Part shown: positions 45,901 through 53,740 of the stretch, in pieces | How positions within the stretch are numbered: the stretch's first letter is position 1 | Layout: each line of letters begins with the position of its first letter | Assembly (NCBI RefSeq): GCF_000428485.1 | Contig: NZ_AUAA01000024.1 | Coordinates: forward strand, 1-64,000 | Length of the DNA: 64,000 bases | From: Epilithonimonas tenax DSM 16811 | Lineage (GTDB): Bacteria > Bacteroidota > Bacteroidia > Flavobacteriales > Weeksellaceae | Direction of reading: 5' to 3' | Notes under the pieces: model-generated | Seen by the model: the letters and a program-made list of their open reading frames with translations, nothing else | What the model was told of the DNA's origin: nothing | Database searches by the model: none | Program-made: the position numbers and the translations under genes

Positions 45901-46542
45901 TTAAGACAAATCGAATCGCATCAAATCATCCAAATCTTTCAAAAGCGGATTGATTTCCACAAACTTTTCGAAGATTTTACGCTTGGTCAACACTTCTTTT
46001 TTGATGGTCAGATCTGTTTGATATTCGATTTCAATTTTAAAATTGCTGACTTTGTGCTTGAAATGGTTAAAAAACTCGATACTCAGTCTGTCAAATTCTG
46101 ACTTCGCAAACTCCGAAGAATATCTAACAGTAATAATATGTTCGTCCGTTTTTTCTAATTTGAAACTGCTAATGGCGTTGTAAACAAAAGTGTTTGTCCT
46201 TGCCAAATCTTTCAGAAAGATATGCCACTCGTTATCAACATCCGTTTGTGAGAAGTGATTAGAAGGCAGATTTTCGTCTTTAATTTCAGCAAATTCATCT
46301 TTCTTAATTTCCTCTTTTTTCTCCAATGCCGCTTTGATGCTGAATTTGGAATTGGAAGAACTTCTGGCAATGGGTTCAGATGCTTTTTGAATCACCTTTT
46401 TAGGTTCTTCAAAAGATATTTTGGTTGATGGCTGCTGATGATCGGTTGTTGGTAATTTTACCTGTGGTCTTGACTCTTCAGTATTGCTTTTTGGCTCTTG
46501 TATAAGGTTCGCTTCAAGAAGTGGTGCTAATATTAAGAACTT
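45901..46542 (-). CDS. dnaX: dnaX C-terminal (tau-specific) part in the -1 frame
   Basis: After the A10 run the -1 frame stays open for about 213 codons, to the stop at 45901-45903. It begins FLILAPLLEANLIQEP, runs through a Pro/Lys/Glu-rich linker and ends in a folded segment (DNEWHIFLKDLARTNTFVYN, then KRKIFEKFVEINPLLKDLDDLM). This is the tau-type tail of DnaX. On its own the ORF would start at a GTG (46395), which is not a sensible start. Joined to the upstream frame it makes a product of 571 residues. Confidence 0.75.
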   Translation of the reverse strand, partial: KFLILAPLLEANLIQEPKSNTEESRPQVKLPTTDHQQPSTKISFEEPKKVIQKASEPIARSSSNSKFSIKAALEKKEEIKKDEFAEIKDENLPSNHFSQTDVDNEWHIFLKDLARTNTFVYNAISSFKLEKTDEHIITVRYSSEFAKSEFDRLSIEFFNHFKHKVSNFKIEIEYQTDLTIKKEVLTKRKIFEKFVEINPLLKDLDDLMRFDLS

Positions 46543-47615
46543 TTTTTTTTAGCTTCCAAACCTGCCGTCAGACTTGATAATTGCATCAAGGCAATCTCAA
46601 CGGTCAGTCTCGGATTTTTAGAATTTTTATAATTGATATCCGCAAAATTACAGATTTCGATACCGTCTATCAATTCCTGGGCTTTCCATTTTTGGGACTG
46701 TTCAGCGAATTTGGATTTGGTTTTTTCTCCAACCTCTATCAGATTAAGAGTTTTTGGATTCTGCGCCATCATGAGATCACGGAAATGATTTCCCAATCCG
46801 GCAATAAAAATATGTGGATCAAAACCTTTTTTTACGATCTCATCAAACGCCGTCAAAACACCAGGGATATCATTCTCTTTTGCTAAATCAGCAATTTTAA
46901 GATATTGGTCGTAATCCAGAATATTGAGAACTTCCGCTGCTTTTTCTAGCGTGATATTTTTCTGAGAAAAAGTACTCAATCTATCAAAAATAGATAAAGC
47001 ATCTCTCAAAGCACCGTCAGCTTTTTGAGCTATCAGATAAAGTGCATCGTCTTCGTAAGTGATATTTTCCTTCTCGGCAATTTTTCGCAAATGCTCCTGA
47101 ATATCATCAATCGTGATTCTTTTGAAATCATAAATCTGACATCTGGAAAGAATCGTCGGGATGATCTTATGTTTCTCCGTCGTTGCTAAGATGAAAATAG
47201 CGTGCGCTGGCGGTTCTTCCAAAGTTTTCAGGAATGCGTTGAAGGCAGCCTGAGATAACATGTGAACCTCGTCAATAATATACACTTTGTATTTACCAAC
47301 CTGAGGCGCAAACCTCACCTGGTCTATCAGCTCACGGATGTCGTCAACAGAGTTGTTGGAAGCGGCATCTAATTCATAAATGTTAAATGCAAAACCGTCC
47401 TCGTCTGCAGCACCCGATTTTTCATTGATCTTGCGGGCAAGGATTCTGGCGCAGGTTGTTTTACCAACACCTCTTGGTCCGCAGAAAAGCAATGCCTGAG
47501 CCAACTGACTTTCATCGATGGCGTGTTCCAAAGTATCGGTAACATGCGACTGTCCAACAACAGTGTCAAACTCTTGCGGACGGTATTTGCGTGCAGATAC
47601 GATGAAATTTTCCAT
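46533..47615 (-). CDS. dnaX: DNA polymerase III clamp-loader subunit, N-terminal frame (short, gamma-like form)
   Basis: 360 residues in the zero frame. AAA+ motifs: Walker A GPRGVGKTT (46-54), Walker B DEVH (115-118), LSRCQ (sensor region, 156-160), and the clamp-loader lid domain. The four-cysteine zinc module found between Walker A and Walker B in many DnaX proteins is absent; the stretch ARKINEKSGAADEDG replaces it. The frame ends three codons after GCT-AAAAAAAAAA, giving ...EAKKKSS. See the frameshift finding. TACTTTTG lies directly in front of the ATG. Confidence 0.88.
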   Translation of the reverse strand: MENFIVSARKYRPQEFDTVVGQSHVTDTLEHAIDESQLAQALLFCGPRGVGKTTCARILARKINEKSGAADEDGFAFNIYELDAASNNSVDDIRELIDQVRFAPQVGKYKVYIIDEVHMLSQAAFNAFLKTLEEPPAHAIFILATTEKHKIIPTILSRCQIYDFKRITIDDIQEHLRKIAEKENITYEDDALYLIAQKADGALRDALSIFDRLSTFSQKNITLEKAAEVLNILDYDQYLKIADLAKENDIPGVLTAFDEIVKKGFDPHIFIAGLGNHFRDLMMAQNPKTLNLIEVGEKTKSKFAEQSQKWKAQELIDGIEICNFADINYKNSKNPRLTVEIALMQLSSLTAGLEAKKKSS

Positions 47616-47619
47616 TGCT

Positions 47620-47627
47620 CAAAAGTA
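47620..47627 (-). promoter_or_regulatory. Candidate -7 element (TACTTTTG) immediately before dnaX
   Basis: It matches TAnnTTTG on the minus strand and ends 4 bp before the dnaX ATG. If used, the transcript would be leaderless or nearly so. Confidence 0.35.
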
Positions 47628-47837
47628 AGGATTAATTGTGAATTTTGGAAATGGTTTTATCAGAATATTTCTAATCGAGATCAGCATTTTGGACTAATGT
47701 CCTGATAAAGAAAAGTTCCAGACATCAAAAAAATTGAATGGTGAAATTTCTCACAGAATTATTGCTTAAGAACTGATGAATTCTATCTCGCAACTTGAAT
47801 TGCCTTTTGAATTTAATCCAAGATCATAAAATGAATT

Positions 47838-48368
47838 CTAATTGTCATCGTTGTTCAGAAACTGGTCGATGAAATCATCATCATCATTATCATCCTCATC
47901 CTCAGCAAGCAAATGTGAAATATCATCAGGATTTTGAACGTAATCTTTAGAAATTCCGGGCGGATTAAACAAACCCCATCGGTCTGTAACAAACTGTTTT
48001 TGGTCGAAATCAGATACCCAATCCAAAAAAAGCAATCTGAACTCTTCTACCTGACGTTCAACAATTGCGAAATATTTACCATCCCGAAAACCACGTTTTT
48101 GTAGTTCTTTGCCCAAACCCACGACATCCAGACAGCCACTTCTGATGAGTCCAGCACAATACATTTTCGTATCATAACGCTTGCTCTCCTCTGCCCTAAT
48201 CAGATTCTGGGTAATTCTGGAACTCGCCTTCTGAATAAGCCCATTGACAAAAAGTAACATTACTTTATTTTCTGGAATAAGTGCTGAAATTGATTTGAGC
48301 GTTCCATCAATCTCTTCCGCCTTCTGATACAGCGGCGATTCGAAAAAAATTTCCATCGGATCCATCAT
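47838..48368 (-). CDS. Conserved-looking hypothetical protein with acidic tail
   Basis: 176 residues, MMDPMEIFFESPLYQKAEEIDG. It is helical and mixed charged through about residue 140, with KMYCAGLIRSGCLDVVGLGKELQK and ITDR/VTDRWGLFNPPGISKDYV. It ends in a strikingly acidic run (AEDEDDNDDDDFIDQF). No membrane helix or signal peptide. I do not recognise a domain. It lies between dnaX and odhB on the same strand, with a 222-bp gap to dnaX. Two ATGs are adjacent at the start. Confidence 0.65.
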   Translation of the reverse strand: MMDPMEIFFESPLYQKAEEIDGTLKSISALIPENKVMLLFVNGLIQKASSRITQNLIRAEESKRYDTKMYCAGLIRSGCLDVVGLGKELQKRGFRDGKYFAIVERQVEEFRLLFLDWVSDFDQKQFVTDRWGLFNPPGISKDYVQNPDDISHLLAEDEDDNDDDDFIDQFLNNDDN

Positions 48369-48395
48369 ATGTGTCTTTATACACTAAAGGTAATA

Positions 48396-48424
48396 AAAAA
48401 AAGAGAGCAAAATCTGCTCTCTTG
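48396..48424 (-). terminator. Terminator of odhB
   Basis: AAGAGAGCA and TGCTCTCTT form a 9-bp stem with a T-run on the minus strand. It lies 25 bp past the odhB stop. Confidence 0.85.
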
Positions 48425-48448
48425 AATATATTTTACATTTGAAATTTC

Positions 48449-49687
48449 TTACAATTCCAAAGCTTTTCTTTCGTCGCCATCCATTAGGAATTCTACTGGA
48501 TTGTCGATTGCTTCTTTTACAGCTACCAAGAAACCTACGGATTCTTTTCCGTCTATGATTCTGTGGTCGTAAGACATTGCAACATACATCATTGGGCGGA
48601 TCACGACTTGCCCGTCCACAGCAACTGGTCTTTGGATGATGTTGTGCATTCCCAAGATGGCAGATTGTGGTGGGTTGATAATTGGCGTAGATAACATCGA
48701 CCCGAAGGTACCACCATTGGTAATCGTGAATGTTCCGCCAGTCATCTCGTCCACTGTAATTTTCCCGTCTCTTACTTTTAGAGCAAGATCTTTGATATTA
48801 GCTTCAACGCCTCTAAGAGACATATTTTCTGCATTTCTAAGAACTGGCACCATCAAACCTTTTGGCCCTGAAACTGCGATAGAAATATCAGCAAAGTCAT
48901 AGTTGGTTTTGAAATCGCCGTCGATAGATGCGTTCACGTCTGGATAAAGTTTCAATGCTCTTGTTACCGCTTTCGTGAAGAAAGACATAAAACCAAGACC
49001 GATCCCATGTTTTGCAGTAAATTCTTCTTTATATTGTTTTCTAATTCTGAAGATCTCTGACATATCAACCTCGTTAAAAGTCGTTAGCATTGCAGTTTCA
49101 TTTTTAACTGAAACCAATCTTGCAGCAATCTTTCTTCTAAGAACTGAAAGTTTTGTAGTAGATGTACCTCTGTTTCCACCACTTGCGCTTCCCATTGCAG
49201 GAACCGAAGCAGTCACAGCGTCGTCTTTTGTAATTCTGCCATCTCTGCCAGAACCAGTTACCTGAGAAGCTTCAATTCCTTTTTCGTCAAGGATTTTTTT
49301 AGCAGCAGGAGAAGGCGTTTGCGCAGCGTAAGTTTCAGTTTTCACAGCCTCAGCTTTTGGAGCAGGTGCTGGCTCTTCTTTTTTAGCTTCGGCTTTAGGC
49401 TCTTCCTTTGGAGTTTCAGCTGGCGCAGCACTTCCTGCCGGCTTTGCTGCATCCATATCGATAAGACAAACTACTTGACCAACTTGAACCACTTCACCTT
49501 CTTCTGCCTTCAAAGTGATGATACCACTCTGCTCAGCGGGAAGTTCCAAAGTGGCCTTATCAGAATCTACTTCTGCAATGGGCTGATCTTTTTCTACGTA
49601 ATCACCATCTTGTACTAACCAAGTCGCAATTTCTACTTCTGTGATAGATTCTCCCGGTGAAGGAACTTTCATTTCTAATATTGACAT
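48449..49687 (-). CDS. odhB: 2-oxoglutarate dehydrogenase E2, dihydrolipoyl succinyltransferase
   Basis: 412 residues in three domains. The lipoyl domain carries the lipoylated lysine in DSDKAT (Lys44). An Ala/Pro/Lys linker and the small E3-binding domain ([14 protein letters not shown]) follow. The catalytic acyltransferase domain has the active-site DHRIIDG, with His375. It transfers the succinyl group from E1 to CoA in the citrate cycle. The odhA gene lies 68 bp upstream in the same direction. Confidence 0.96.
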   Translation of the reverse strand: MSILEMKVPSPGESITEVEIATWLVQDGDYVEKDQPIAEVDSDKATLELPAEQSGIITLKAEEGEVVQVGQVVCLIDMDAAKPAGSAAPAETPKEEPKAEAKKEEPAPAPKAEAVKTETYAAQTPSPAAKKILDEKGIEASQVTGSGRDGRITKDDAVTASVPAMGSASGGNRGTSTTKLSVLRRKIAARLVSVKNETAMLTTFNEVDMSEIFRIRKQYKEEFTAKHGIGLGFMSFFTKAVTRALKLYPDVNASIDGDFKTNYDFADISIAVSGPKGLMVPVLRNAENMSLRGVEANIKDLALKVRDGKITVDEMTGGTFTITNGGTFGSMLSTPIINPPQSAILGMHNIIQRPVAVDGQVVIRPMMYVAMSYDHRIIDGKESVGFLVAVKEAIDNPVEFLMDGDERKALEL

Positions 49688-49755
49688 ACTCTTTTTTGTT
49701 TTTAATTTCAGAACAATCTGTGAAGACTGTTATTCTTTATAGTTTATTAATTTTA

Positions 49756-52566
49756 TTAAGCTGTAACTGGTCTTTTTACAGGTTCATCATTGCATTGAAA
49801 AACAGAATTGATGATCTTCGTCTGGTTTTTCTCAAACATCTTGTGACTTCCTGGTGCAGGCGTTCCGCTGGCAACCGGAGAAATCAACTGGATATTGGTA
49901 TTACGGAAGTTTCTCAAAATGAAACTCCAAGCACCCATATTTTCTGGTTCTTCCTGAGCCCAGATTAAGTCTTTCTTGTTACTATATTTATCAAAAATCG
50001 CTGTGATTTTTTCAAAGTTCAATGGATAAATCTGCTCTAGTCTTACCAAAGCTACTTTGTCATCATTGATTTCTTCTTTCTTTGCTAAAAGATCATAGTA
50101 CAATTTTCCAGTACAAAGCACCAATCTTTCTACCTTCGCTGGATCTGCTGTTGGATCATCCAAAATTGGTTGGAAAGTTCCCGTTGCAAGATCTTCTAAT
50201 GGAGAAACTACTTTCGGATGTCTCAGTAAAGATTTCGGCGTCATAATGACCAATGGTTTTCTGAATCCAAACTTCATCTGTCTTCTCAATAAGTGGAAAT
50301 AGTTGGCTGGCGAAGTGATATTGGCAACGATGATATTTTCATTCGCGGCAAGTGTCAGGAATCTTTCTAATCTTGCAGAAGAGTGTTCTGCGCCTTGACC
50401 TTCTGACCCGTGAGGCAACATCATGACCAAGCCATCCTGAATCTTCCATTTTTCCTCCGCTGCAACCAAATATTGGTCAACAATAATCTGAGCTCCGTTG
50501 GTAAAATCTCCAAACTGCGCCTCCCAGATCGTCAATGTTTTAGGTGCAGCCATTGCATAGCCGTAATCAAAGCCGAGAACACCATACTCTGATAAGTGTG
50601 AATTATACACATCGAATCTTTGCTCATTGATGTGACGCAATGGGATGTATTCTTCTTCTGTGTCTTCTGTTTTTACCACAGCGTGGCGGTGAGAGAACGT
50701 TCCTCTTTCGACATCTTCTCCGGAAAGTCTCACGTTGTAACCTTCCGTAAGCAGTGTTGCATAAGCCAACAGTTCTCCTGCTGCCCAGTCCAAAGAATTA
50801 TTCTCAACCATTTTTACCCTATTTTCGAAAAGACGGGTAATTTTATTAATGAATTTTTTGTCTGCAGGAAGTGTCGAAATTTTAAGAGCGAGTTCTTTTA
50901 GTTTTGCAAGATCGTAAGTGGTATCTACGTTTGCATTGGCAACTGCTCCTTTCGCTCCAATTGGGAAATCTGTCCAATCGTCTTTCATAAAGACGTCCAT
51001 TGTATTTCTTTCAATCTCTTTCGAGGCATCAAAATTCTCATCAAGCAACGCTTTGAATTCTTTCTCCATCTTGCTCAAGACTTCGTCAGAAACTACATTT
51101 TCCTTGATCAAAAGATCTTTGTAGATCTCTCTTGGATTTTGATGTTTTGAGATTAATTTATAAAGGTTCGGCTGTGTAAATCTTGGTTCATCACCTTCGT
51201 TATGTCCATATTTTCTGTACCCTAACAGGTCTATGTAGACATCTTTACCAAATTTCGCACGGAAATCTGCCGCAAATCTCATGGCGTGAACAACAGCTTC
51301 TACGTCATCTGCGTTGATGTGCATTACTGGAGAATCTGTCACTTTTGCAATATCTGTACAATAAACAGAAGATCTTGCATCTAAGAAATTAGTGGTGAAA
51401 GACACCTGGTTGTTCACAACGATATGAACCGTTCCGCCCGTTCTGTAGCCTTCCAGATTCATCATCTGAGCGATCTCATAAACGATACCCTGCCCTGCAA
51501 TGGCCCCATCACCGTGGATGATAATGGGTAAAACTTTAGAATAGTCGTCTTTGTAAACATTATCCACTTTAGCTCTGCATATTCCTTCTACAAGTGCAGC
51601 TACAGTCTCTAAGTGTGATGGATTTGGTGTCAAATTGATTCTAACTTCTTCTCCGTTTGCTGTGGTAATTTTTTTAGAAGAACCCAAGTGGTACTTCACG
51701 TCACCGGAGAATACATCTTCTTCAAATTCTTTTCCTTCAAATTCTGAAAAGATCTGCTTGTAAGATTTTTGGAAAACGTTGGTCAAAACATTCAGACGTC
51801 CTCTGTGGGCCATTCCCAGAACCACTTCGTCAACGCCTAACTGTGAAGATCTAGTGATCAGCTGGTCCAAAGCTGGGATCAGAGATTCTCCTCCTTCCAG
51901 AGAAAAACGCTTCTGACCTACGAATTTTGTATGCAAATAATTTTCAAACGCTACCGCTTGGTTTAATTTGAGAAGGATTTCTGTTTTCTCTTTTGCAGAA
52001 AGGCTTGGATGGTTTTCGTTCACGTTGACCCATTCCATAATCCATTTTTTCTCCTCCACATTTTGGATGTGCATATATTCTACACCGATAGAATCACAAT
52101 AGATATTCTGAAGGTGTGTGATAATGTCCTGTAAGGTTGCAGGAGCAGGCATTCCGGTTTGTGTTGCAGAATTAAATTTTTTGTTCAGATCCTCTTTCGA
52201 CAAGCCGAAGTTTTCTATATCGAGAGTTGGGAAGTAGTGTCTTCTTTCTCTGACAGGATTTGTTTTGGTAAAAAGATGGCCTCTTGATCTGTAAGCCTCG
52301 ATTAGGTTCACCACCTTGAATTCCTTCGAAATATCTTCTGAAACCGCATTATTGGTTACAGCTTGTTGAGCATATTGAACAGGAGCGGAACCAGAAGGTG
52401 CTTCAGAAGCCCAATCACCTTCACCATAGTTTTCTAGAGCGAAATCAAAACCTTGAAAGAATGATTTCCAAGAAGGTTCTATGGAATCGGGATATTTTTG
52501 GTATTGCGCGTACATATCATCAATTAACTGAGCATGAACGGCATTTAGAAATGAAAATTTATCCAT
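49756..52566 (-). CDS. odhA: 2-oxoglutarate dehydrogenase E1 component
   Basis: 936 residues. The N-terminal YAQYQKYPDSIEPSWKSFFQGF is the typical E1o start. Thiamine pyrophosphate site: GMAHRGRLNVL, IHGDGAIAGQGIVYE, NNQVSFTTN, and in the second half HGSEGQGAEHSSARLERFL and GTFSHRHAV. It decarboxylates 2-oxoglutarate and passes the succinyl group to OdhB. First gene of odhA-odhB. A TAAATTTG element lies 45 bp upstream of the ATG. Confidence 0.97.
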   Translation of the reverse strand: MDKFSFLNAVHAQLIDDMYAQYQKYPDSIEPSWKSFFQGFDFALENYGEGDWASEAPSGSAPVQYAQQAVTNNAVSEDISKEFKVVNLIEAYRSRGHLFTKTNPVRERRHYFPTLDIENFGLSKEDLNKKFNSATQTGMPAPATLQDIITHLQNIYCDSIGVEYMHIQNVEEKKWIMEWVNVNENHPSLSAKEKTEILLKLNQAVAFENYLHTKFVGQKRFSLEGGESLIPALDQLITRSSQLGVDEVVLGMAHRGRLNVLTNVFQKSYKQIFSEFEGKEFEEDVFSGDVKYHLGSSKKITTANGEEVRINLTPNPSHLETVAALVEGICRAKVDNVYKDDYSKVLPIIIHGDGAIAGQGIVYEIAQMMNLEGYRTGGTVHIVVNNQVSFTTNFLDARSSVYCTDIAKVTDSPVMHINADDVEAVVHAMRFAADFRAKFGKDVYIDLLGYRKYGHNEGDEPRFTQPNLYKLISKHQNPREIYKDLLIKENVVSDEVLSKMEKEFKALLDENFDASKEIERNTMDVFMKDDWTDFPIGAKGAVANANVDTTYDLAKLKELALKISTLPADKKFINKITRLFENRVKMVENNSLDWAAGELLAYATLLTEGYNVRLSGEDVERGTFSHRHAVVKTEDTEEEYIPLRHINEQRFDVYNSHLSEYGVLGFDYGYAMAAPKTLTIWEAQFGDFTNGAQIIVDQYLVAAEEKWKIQDGLVMMLPHGSEGQGAEHSSARLERFLTLAANENIIVANITSPANYFHLLRRQMKFGFRKPLVIMTPKSLLRHPKVVSPLEDLATGTFQPILDDPTADPAKVERLVLCTGKLYYDLLAKKEEINDDKVALVRLEQIYPLNFEKITAIFDKYSNKKDLIWAQEEPENMGAWSFILRNFRNTNIQLISPVASGTPAPGSHKMFEKNQTKIINSVFQCNDEPVKRPVTA

Positions 52567-52610
52567 TATTACAGATTATCTGTTAAATTTTATTATTAAA
52601 TAATTGCCAA

Positions 52611-52618
52611 CAAATTTA
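52611..52618 (-). promoter_or_regulatory. Candidate -7 element (TAAATTTG) for odhA
   Basis: It matches TAnnTTTG on the minus strand, 45 bp before the odhA start. Confidence 0.4.
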
Positions 52619-52690
52619 CTAAATTTTTGTGGAATGGCATATATAGCGTTTATTAATTACCGTAAATATACATGATTTTTATCAGATTCG

Positions 52691-53725
52691 CTAACGGTAA
52701 ACCGGCAATGATAATTTTAGTTTTACATCCTGAACATCAATTGGTTCTTCGAGAAACTCTTCCATGAGCTGTCCGTTTCTGAGCGTGTCTTTTTTCGCCT
52801 TTTTAAGCAGTTCCTGGATGTTTTTTATCCTGTTGTTGTAATTACCTTGAAAGTAGATCACATAAACCCTAGAAGCGTTGAGCGTTTGAAAATTAAAGTT
52901 ATTATCACTTATGGAAGTTCTTTTTGATAAGGGGACACCGTAGAAATAGGAGATTTCTTTATCTTTTAAATTAACAGGATTTGTAAGCAGAACGGGTACT
53001 CCGATCTCGTCCTCTTTTTTTGCAAGATCAGATGTTACAAAATTGATAACCTTATTGCGATTCATCAGAACATTTTTAAACATAATCTCCTTCGTATTTC
53101 TTGTACTTACATTCACGCCCAGTAATAGCCCGCCTTGCTTGTTTTCTACCATGATGCTGTCATATTTTACGGAAGCCAACTGTTGATCTCTATCCACTTT
53201 GTTACCTAAAAGCTGAAAAAGATTTTTCATACTTTGATCAATATTTTCAACAAAAAAATCCTCAGCAACCAGATTCATAGACCGTTCCAGGAAGCTTCTT
53301 TTGGGCGTGTGGATATTCCAGATCAGTTTGGTTTTGGTCCCTGAGGGGATGAACTTGACGTCGATCAAATAAGGATTTTTACTTTCTCCTTCAAAAAGCT
53401 GATAACGCAAAGTCCTATTAACGTTGGAATATCTGATAAACAAATCCCCGAAATTATTACGTTTTTTGTCAGAAAACTTCATAGAACTACCAAGACCTTC
53501 ATACGGGGTAAAAAAACTATAGCTGACAGCCTCTTTTTCATTAAAGAAATCATTCCAGGCCGTGAACTTCTGAAGATTATTAAATTGAGGAAACACTTTA
53601 TCGACAGGATAAGGAATTTCTGAATGATGGACAAAGCTTTTGCTTTCGTCTACAAAATTCATAGAAATAGAATAGATCCCAAATAAGCAGAAAAAAAGGA
53701 TGATGAAAAACTTGAGAAGACGCAT
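52691..53725 (-). CDS. Membrane-anchored START-like protein with GyrI-like C-terminal domain
   Basis: 344 residues. An N-terminal membrane helix (about 3-20) is followed by an SRPBCC-type ligand-binding domain (about 30-165, with IPYPVDKVFPQFNNLQKFTAWNDFFNE and KFIPSGTKTKLIW). The C-terminal half (about 185-340) resembles the GyrI-like effector-binding fold. Such pairs in Bacteroidota are of unknown function but likely bind a small hydrophobic ligand at the inner membrane. The start lies 15 bp after the tamL stop, so they are co-transcribed. Confidence 0.7.
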   Translation of the reverse strand: MRLLKFFIILFFCLFGIYSISMNFVDESKSFVHHSEIPYPVDKVFPQFNNLQKFTAWNDFFNEKEAVSYSFFTPYEGLGSSMKFSDKKRNNFGDLFIRYSNVNRTLRYQLFEGESKNPYLIDVKFIPSGTKTKLIWNIHTPKRSFLERSMNLVAEDFFVENIDQSMKNLFQLLGNKVDRDQQLASVKYDSIMVENKQGGLLLGVNVSTRNTKEIMFKNVLMNRNKVINFVTSDLAKKEDEIGVPVLLTNPVNLKDKEISYFYGVPLSKRTSISDNNFNFQTLNASRVYVIYFQGNYNNRIKNIQELLKKAKKDTLRNGQLMEEFLEEPIDVQDVKLKLSLPVYR

Positions 53726-53740
53726 TTGTAGTTTTAAATT

